Shown piece by piece: positions 57,000 to 64,000 of a stretch of DNA of 64,000 bases. The notes under the pieces were generated by a model, which worked only from the letters and a program-made list of their open reading frames with translations, was not told the origin of the DNA and did not search any database. This DNA comes from Anastrepha obliqua (lineage: Eukaryota; Arthropoda; Insecta; Diptera; Tephritidae). The translations under genes and the position numbers were made by a program. The DNA is taken from the NCBI RefSeq assembly GCF_027943255.1, contig NW_026562179.1, positions 6,264,501 through 6,328,500 of the forward strand, read 5' to 3'. Numbering within the stretch: the first letter of the stretch is position 1; each line of letters begins with the position of its first letter.

Positions 57000-59426
57000 G
57001 TGGACACAGCCTCCAGTAAAAACTATGTCCAACCGAGGCTAGTAAAAAAAGAAATACCTAACCACACCCCATTCTTCGCAAAATCAGTTGCAGGAGGCAT
57101 AAAAATTCAATCGAATACTTATGTTAACTTATTCAATTTAGACGACAAGCTCAAATTTTACGTCATGCCTACCCTAAAATCTTTCCATGCAATACTGGGA
57201 AACGACAGCTTGAGAGACCTGAATGCAGTCATTTTTACTGACAAAAACCTCATGGTTATCCGCGACAAAATCAAAATTCAACTTAAGCAACTTAGTAGCC
57301 AAAGTATAAACTCTATCGGACTACAAGACGAGCACTTGACTGATTACCAAATGGAAACTGTATACACTTTAGTAAAGAAATTTCCGAACCTCTTTTCGGA
57401 ACCCGACGAAAAACTAACTTACACGACAAAAATCACTGGAGAAATACGAACTACTACGGACACTCCGGTTTATAGTAAATTTTACCCATATCCAGCTTCG
57501 CTCAAAAGTGAGGTAGAAAAACAAATCAGTAAACTTCTAAGTGATGGAATAATACGACCATCACGATCACCGTATAATTCCCCAATTTGGATTGTGAATA
57601 AGAAACCAGATTCACAGGGGAATAAGCAGTATAGAATGGTGATCGACTATAGAACATTAAATTCACTGACAATACCAGACAGATATCCTATCCCAGAGAT
57701 AGCAGACGTCCTGTCTCAACTAGGCAATAGCAAGGTATTCTCAGTGGTCGATCTCAAAAGTGGATTCCATCAAATTCCACGGCCGCATCGGATTTCGCGC
57801 TTGGAGCTGTCCTTTCCCAAAAGGATAAGCCCATAACTTTTACTTCTCGGACATTGAGTAAAGCGGAGGAGCACTACGCGGCAAATGAGAAGGAGATGCT
57901 CGCAATCATCTGGGCCCTAAACTCTCTTCGAAATTACTTGTATGGCTCCGCCAAAGTAAAGATCTATACAGACCATCAACCGCTTACTTATGCGCTCAGC
58001 CATAAGAACAATAACAGCAAAATGAAGCGCTGGAAGACTATACTCGAGGAGTATAACTATGAGCTTCATTACAAGCCAGGAAAAAGTAATGTTGTGGCCG
58101 ACGCCCTGTCAAGAATTCCATTAGAATCGGGAGTCCATACTATGTCAGAAATGACTAAAAGTGACAGCAGTTCAGGACAAAACCTTATCTGCAGCGTCGA
58201 AACCCCATTGAACGTCTTCAAGAACCAAATAATTCCAAACATAGATCCAACATCGGCATATGAATTCCAAATCGTTTTCCCTACAATTCACTGGCATACT
58301 ATTACAGAAAATGAGTTCACCTCCAAGAAATTCGTTTCACTTCTAAAAAAATATTTAAATCCGTCGGTGATAAACGGCATCAAAGCTCCAGAGTCCCTGA
58401 TGGGAAAGATTCAAGAGATTTTCCCAGATAATTTTGCAAAATATAAAGTTAGGTTTACACAATTATTATTAGAAGATATTAAAAATGAAAAGCAGCAGGA
58501 GGGAATTATTATAGAAACACACACAAGAGCACATCGCAACGCTAAGGAAAACAAAGTCCAAATTCTGGAAAAGTATTATTTTTCCAGCATGAATAATAAA
58601 ATTAATAGAATCGTAAAACAATGCTCAATCTGCAAACTTAACAAGTACGACCGGCAACCAATAAGACCAGAACTGAGAAAAACCCCCTATACCTACCTTT
58701 CCGGATCAAATACTTCACATAGATATCTATAGAACTGAAAACAAACTGGTATTAACGGCAATCGATAAGTTCTCGAAATATGCCCAAGGACGAATTATAA
58801 ACTCTAGAGCCATAGAAGACATTAAGGAACCCCTTCGAGAAATCCTCTTCCTATTCGGAGTACCGGAAATGATAATATTCGATAATGAAAAATCCTTTAA
58901 TTCCGCAGCAATCAAATTCATGCTAAAAGATCAATTAGGTATAAAAATATTCACATCGCCGTCATATACGAGCTCTGTGAATGGCTAGGTGGAACGGTTC
59001 CATTCCACTCTTACAGAGATCATGCGCTGTCTCAAAGCCGAAGGCACTTATAAAATATTTTCTGAACTCTTAGAAAGAGCGTTATATGAATACAACTTTA
59101 CAATTCATAGCACAACAAGAAAGAAGCCTTTAGACTTATTTTTCGGACGAAAAATTAATACTGATCCGAAAACACTCGAGAAAGTACGACGGACTAACAT
59201 ACAGAGACTCATAGACAAACAAAATAATGACGTAGATAACCACAATAAAAATCGCCAACCATCTCGAAAATATAACCAGGGAGATATCATATATGTTAGA
59301 ATAAATAAACGTTTAGGAACGAAGCTTACCCCGAAATTTAAAAAAGAAATTGTGAAAGAGGACAAGTCAACAACTGTCCTCACAGAAACAGGAAAAATTG
59401 TTCACAAGAGCAATATCAGAAGCTAA
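57000..59426 (+). pseudogene. Unit B pol with RT catalytic deletion
   Basis: Protease and N-terminal RT are open to 57780, where the sequence jumps to the RNase H region. Copy A positions 48312-52472 are absent, so the RT YIDD region is lost. RNase H and the integrase zinc domain (57854-58732) are open and lack the copy A 310-bp deletion. The integrase core shows the same shift near 58700 and the same TAG at 58987 as copy A. The C-terminal part, 58989-59426, is open. Confidence 0.85.
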
Positions 59427-59469
59427 ATAACCATTAATCTTTTATAGATCACTCTTCATCACCAGCATA

Positions 59470-60843
59470 TTGGCAAACGAACTGCAAATAACAAACTATA
59501 CTCTATCGCACCTGGTCACAATTAACAATGGACAAGCAAAAATACACAGAAATAGACTTTACCAATACGTCTCATTCCTGAACAACATACGAACTTTCAT
59601 GGAGGAAAACATCCCAAAAAGCAATTCCTTTTTCCCACTATTAAACCTTGAATTATCCCAAATTACCAATATCCTCAACGCAATAGAACCAATCCATAAA
59701 TTCCGGAATAAAAGATCTATTAATATGCTTGGTACGGCCTGGAAGTATATTGCTGGGACACCGGACCATGATGATTTCGAAATGGTCAAAGACATTATAG
59801 ATAAAAATAGCATAAATAACAATAAGCAAGTTTTGATAAATCAGGCATTTAGCGACAGAATAAACAATTTGACAACAATAACGAATATGTTAAGTAACGC
59901 TATTAGAAAAGATAATAGACTTATAGATGGAATTGCATTACTTTTACAAACAAAAATTAGATTAGTTAAAGATGAACTGAAAGACGTTAAAAACGCAATA
60001 CAATGGGCATAAATCAATGTAATAAATTCAAGCCTACTAGATAAAAAAGAAATCGATGTAACTCTTAGCAAGCTTAGAGAAGAAAACATTTTATTTACTT
60101 CAACAGAAGAAGCCCTTAGCTTTGCCGATATTGATATTTTGTATAACGGCACTACTCTACTGTATGTTGTTAAAATCCCTCTCACAAGCAGGGAGAATTA
60201 TGTTAATATTATTTTGAAACCCGTAAAGAAGGGAAATAAAATAATTAAATTGAAATACAATGAAATTTTAAGAAACGAGGAAAAAATATTTGGATTACTT
60301 GAGAATTGTAATCACATTAATAGAATTAAATTATGTAAGAAAAGTCAATTGACTGACATTTCCAATGAACTTTGCATCCCCGCGCTCCTTAATGGTTTAA
60401 GCTCATCATGTTCAATTTCTGATGGGTACCATATTTCAACAATAGACAAGATTTCAACTGGCATAATACTTTTAAACGACTTAAACGGCACCGTCAACAA
60501 TAAAACGCTTAATGGCACATTCTTACTAAAATTTTCGAATTCAACTGTAAAGATAAATAACCAATTGTACAGAAATTGGGAAGCACCCCCTATGGAGGTT
60601 GCTCCACCGATAGTCCAACCAACGCCTATAGAAAAAGAATTCGTGAAAATACTTTCATTTGAGATGCTAAGTCAATTACACGTTAATAACACGGAGAAAA
60701 TTAAATTGCTCAAGTCGGACTCTACGTTTAATAAATATATAAATATTTCCTTATTTGCTATCATAACAATTTGCCTAATTTTTCTGAGGTTTTCCTTTAA
60801 AAAAAGAGGGAAGTTATTTTTCAAACAACTATTCCGAGTCTAG
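59470..60843 (+). pseudogene. Unit B env-like glycoprotein
   Basis: Same layout as copy A, with furin-type site, hydrophobic anchor and basic tail. It shares the in-frame TAA (about 60010) but lacks the copy A indel near 54636, so the downstream 60139-60843 frame is open to the end. Confidence 0.8.
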
Positions 60844-60951
60844 AACAACCGCGACCCCCAGTAAAGCCTCCATTAAGTCGAAACTCACAAGTCAAAATTA
60901 ACGATCTTCCGTACTTTTAACGATTAAGGACAATCGTTTTTAAGGGGGAAG

Positions 60952-61313
60952 AGTTAACACACAATATATTTTGCCTACCGTACAATCGTACAATCACCTT
61001 TTTACAATTAACTCACTCAGCAGTAGCGCAAACCCTCAAGCGGAAGCGTTTACTGTTTCACAATATCGTTGTCAATTCTTTTTGCAATAAAATTCTTACT
61101 AATTCAAACTTGGGAAAATAAATAATGCTTACGTAGCGTCTGGCTTGAGCAACGTCTTCCTGTAGAATTAAGTTATTCGTAGGTGTAGAGTTAAGTATTT
61201 TTTGTAAAGAATTTGAGTTTAATTCGGACAGCTAATAAAAGCGGACGCACCGCACCTAGTAAATTGCCGTGTTTTTATTTTCATTGAGGTTTTCCGCGCA
61301 AGGAAACCTAACT
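60952..61313 (+). repeat. LTR of unit B
   Basis: 362 bp, one difference from 55338-55699. Preceded by an identical polypurine tract and followed by TACA plus the recurring flank. Confidence 0.9.
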
Positions 61314-61670
61314 TACATACATATGTATGCATCAATATATGTATGTAAATATGTCTTTCTAAATGCTCGACAACCGCAGCTGCTGCAGAGAACGTAAATT
61401 CATAGAGAACGCTCAGGAACGAAGGGGCAGGTTAAATGTCAAAACACATCAAAACGAGGGTAGGAAGTTAACAGAAGAGAGTTAACATTGCGGAGCGTAG
61501 TCAACAGAAACAAATATAGCGTTTGCATTGAAATGTAAAATGCCATGATTTGGTGTTAGGGAAAAGAAAATAACAGAAGACTTGTACATTTTTCTTTCAT
61601 GCCTATTTGCCGTCGGCATTTTGCATGCGCAAATGGATTATTTCTTGTGAGATGAATAAATTAATTCTAA
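61314..61670 (+). repeat. Second copy of the flanking segment
   Basis: Nearly identical to 55700-56056; I noticed one difference (CAAATATAGCG versus TAAATATAGCG). No target-site logic would place it here, so it was copied with the unit. Confidence 0.9.
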
Positions 61671-64000
61671 GTACGCCGTTGGACTGGACAGCCATCGCCA
61701 AATGCCTTAGACTGCATTACGCAGATAAGAGAGATGTGTCAACATTGGAATATCAGATGACAGGACTCGTTCAAGGCAACTCTACAGTACAACAATTCTA
61801 TCAGGCAGTGTACTCTCATTTATCCCTTATCCTCAACAAACTAGGTAGTCTGGACATAGGAAAAGAAGCCTTGAGCTTACTTACCCAGAGGAAAGGCCCT
61901 TGATACGTTTATCAGAGGTCTCAACGGAGATTTATCGAGACTGCTAGGTATGAGAGAGCCTGCGGACCTCCCGCAAGCTCTACATTTGTGTCTCAAACTA
62001 GAGAATCAGAAATTTCGAACTCATTATGCTCAAAATCAAAACGACTTACCACTAGGGAAGCAGTCTAACTATTCACCACCACCTTTGCCACAGAGAGTCC
62101 CCCATAATCAAAGACAAAGACAGACTTTTTACCCCCAATTAGCTCACGTACCTAGATTCCAAATTAACCCAAGATTTTTTAATTACGAGCAAGTACCAAC
62201 AAATAGCAACCAGCCAAGACAACCCCCACCTAGACCCATAGCACTCAAACCACTACCACTGCCAGAGCCGATGGATATCGACCGAAGCATCCGCTCCCAA
62301 CAAATAAATTACGCGAACAGACCTCAGGCAAATCAATTCCTGGGAAAAAGACCACCCCAACCATCCTCTCAAAGGAATATCCTAACAGCCTAACAAAACC
62401 GAACGCGTATTTCACATTGACGCAGACAGCGAAGACACTTACGAAGGAAATGACGATCACGACCAGACATTGACAGAAAACGTCGATTCCATAGAATCAG
62501 AAAACAGGGACGAAGAATTGCTATTAAGCGACGTACATTTTTTAGGATAACCAGCTCTTCGCTACCATACTTCGAATGTAGAACGAAGAGCGGAGAAGTG
62601 TTAAAAAAATTTGGTGGACACAGCCTCCAGTAAAAACTATGTCCAACCGAGGCTAGTAAAAAAAGAAATACCTAACGACACCCCATTCTTCGCAAAATCA
62701 GTTGCAGGAGGCATAAAAATTCAATCGAATACTTATGTTAACTTATTCAATTTAGACGACAAGCTCAAATTTTACGTCATGCCTACCCTAAAATCTTTCC
62801 ATGCAATACTGGGAAACGACAGCTTGAGAGGCCTGAATGCAGTCATTTTTACTGACAAAAACCTCATGGTTATCCGCGACAAAATCAAAATTCAACTTAA
62901 GCAACTTAGTAGCCAAAGTATAAACTCTATCGGACTACAAGACGAGCACTTGACTGATTACCAAATGGAAACTGTATACACTTTAGTAAAGAAATTTCCG
63001 AACCTCTTTTCGGAACCCGACGAAAAACTAACTTACACGACAAAAATCACTGGAGAAATACGAACTACTACGGACACTCCGGTTTATAGTAAATTTTACC
63101 CATATCCAGCTTCGCTCAAAAGTGAGGTAGAAAAACAAATCAGTAAACTTCTAAGTGATGGAATAATACGACCATCACGATCACCGTATAATTCCCCAAT
63201 TTGGATTGTGAATAAGAAACCAGATTCACAGGGGAATAAGCAGTATAGAATGGTGATCGACTATAGAACATTAAATTCACTGACAATACCAGACAGATAT
63301 CCTATCCCAGAGATAGCAGACGTCCTGTCTCAACTAGGCAATAGCAAGGTATTCTCAGTGGTCGATCTCAAAAGTGGATTCCATCAAATTCCACGGCCGC
63401 ATCGGATTTCGCGCTTGGAGCTGTCCTTTCCCAAAAGGATAAGCCCATAACTTTTACTTCTCGGACATTGAGTAAAGCGGAGGAGCACTACGCGGCAAAT
63501 GAGAAGGAGATGCTCGCAATCATCTGGGCCCTAAACTCTCTTCGAAATTACTTGTATGGCTCCGCCAAAGTAAAGATCTATACAGACCATCAACCGCTTA
63601 CTTATGCGCTCAGCCATAAGAACAATAACAGCAAAATGAAGCGCTGGAAGACTATACTCGAGGAGTATAACTATGAGCTTCATTACAAGCCAGGAAAAAG
63701 TAATGTTGTGGCCGACGCCCTGTCAAGAATTCCATTAGAATCGGGAGTCCATACTATGTCAGAAATGACTAAAAGTGACAGCAGTTCAGGACAAAACCTT
63801 ATCTGCAGCGTCGAAACCCCATTGAACGTCTTCAAGAACCAAATAATTCCAAACATAGATCCAACATCGGCACAATTCACTGGCATACTATTACAGAAAA
63901 TGAGTTCACCTCCAAGAAACTCGTTTCACTTCTAAAAAAATATTTAAATCCGTCGGTGATAAACGGCATCAAAGCTCCAGAGTCCCTGATGGGAAAGATT
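61671..64000 (+). repeat. Tandem unit C, running off the window
   Basis: Repeats unit B from its first base. It includes the truncated gag (61674-62393), protease and RT start (from 62614) and the same RT deletion junction at 63394/63395, so B and C descend from one unit. RNase H starts near 63468. A private 26-bp deletion is at about 63872. Only a handful of substitutions separate it from B. Confidence 0.9.
62611..63935 (+). pseudogene. Unit C pol, partial
   Basis: Protease with VDTASS active-site region in frame with RT N-terminus, then the shared RT deletion at 63394. RNase H and linker are open to 63935, where the private 26-bp deletion shifts the frame. The integrase lies beyond the window. 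Confidence 0.8.

Larger units (their letters stand above)
56057..61670 (+). repeat. Tandem unit B: truncated retrovirus, LTR and flank
   Basis: 5614-bp unit: gag starting mid-gene, pol, env, LTR (60952-61313) and the 357-bp flank (61314-61670). It is followed head to tail by an almost identical unit. The start breakpoint (GTAC|GCCGTTGG versus ATAC|GCCGTTGG at 46832 in copy A) has a short shared TACGCCG, suggesting end joining or template switching. Lacks 5' LTR and leader. Confidence 0.9.

Overview
The window looks like a transposon-dense stretch of a higher dipteran genome. A tephritid fruit fly is my best guess, from the mix of element families and the SINE/LINE style; nothing in the window proves the species. 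There is one recognisable host gene. Almost everything else is mobile DNA, often nested two or three deep, plus AT-rich filler.

Layout. 0-3.1 kb: decayed Jockey-type LINE reverse transcriptases and a Tc1/mariner scrap. 3.1-10.5 kb: a tRNA-derived SINE with a 14-bp target duplication, then a mariner split by a 5.8-kb Helitron, itself split by a second SINE. 11.4-13.3 kb: the host gene, a seven-exon 3' portion of an NT5DC2/3-like HAD-family 5'-nucleotidase-domain protein, with one GC-AG intron. 14.2-15.1 kb: a near-identical copy of one of its exons wedged between two broken SINE copies. 15.3-16.9 kb: an apparently intact Tc1-like transposon with perfect 27-bp ends and a spliced transposase. 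17.8-22.2 kb: a Bel/Pao retrotransposon (minus) cut by a LINE. 22.9-27.0 kb: a LINE with RNase H, bounded by a 13-bp target duplication and cut by a mariner with unusually long (about 188 bp) inverted ends. 27.1-29.1 kb: a piggyBac pseudogene and an RTE-like LINE fragment. 29.8-33.8 kb: a large diverged inverted-repeat structure. 35-40.6 kb: two more Helitron 3' fragments and a near-perfect 1.05-kb foldback element.

41.3-64 kb is a gypsy/errantivirus-like endogenous retrovirus with gag, pol and env remnants. The first copy has two 362-bp LTRs, a matching 4-bp target duplication (TACA), a leader swollen by about 3.7 kb of palindromic and tandem repeats, and a young Jockey LINE in pol. Its 3' part plus 357 bp of flanking DNA is repeated head to tail with a period of 5614 bp: one complete unit (56057-61670) and a second that runs off the window end. 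All copies carry disabling lesions, some shared and some private. That makes this tandem array, the 37-38 kb foldback and the palindromic minisatellite the most unusual structures here.

The genes do not form a pathway. The host gene is the only likely functional non-mobile gene, and the Tc1-like transposase is the best candidate for an active mobile enzyme.
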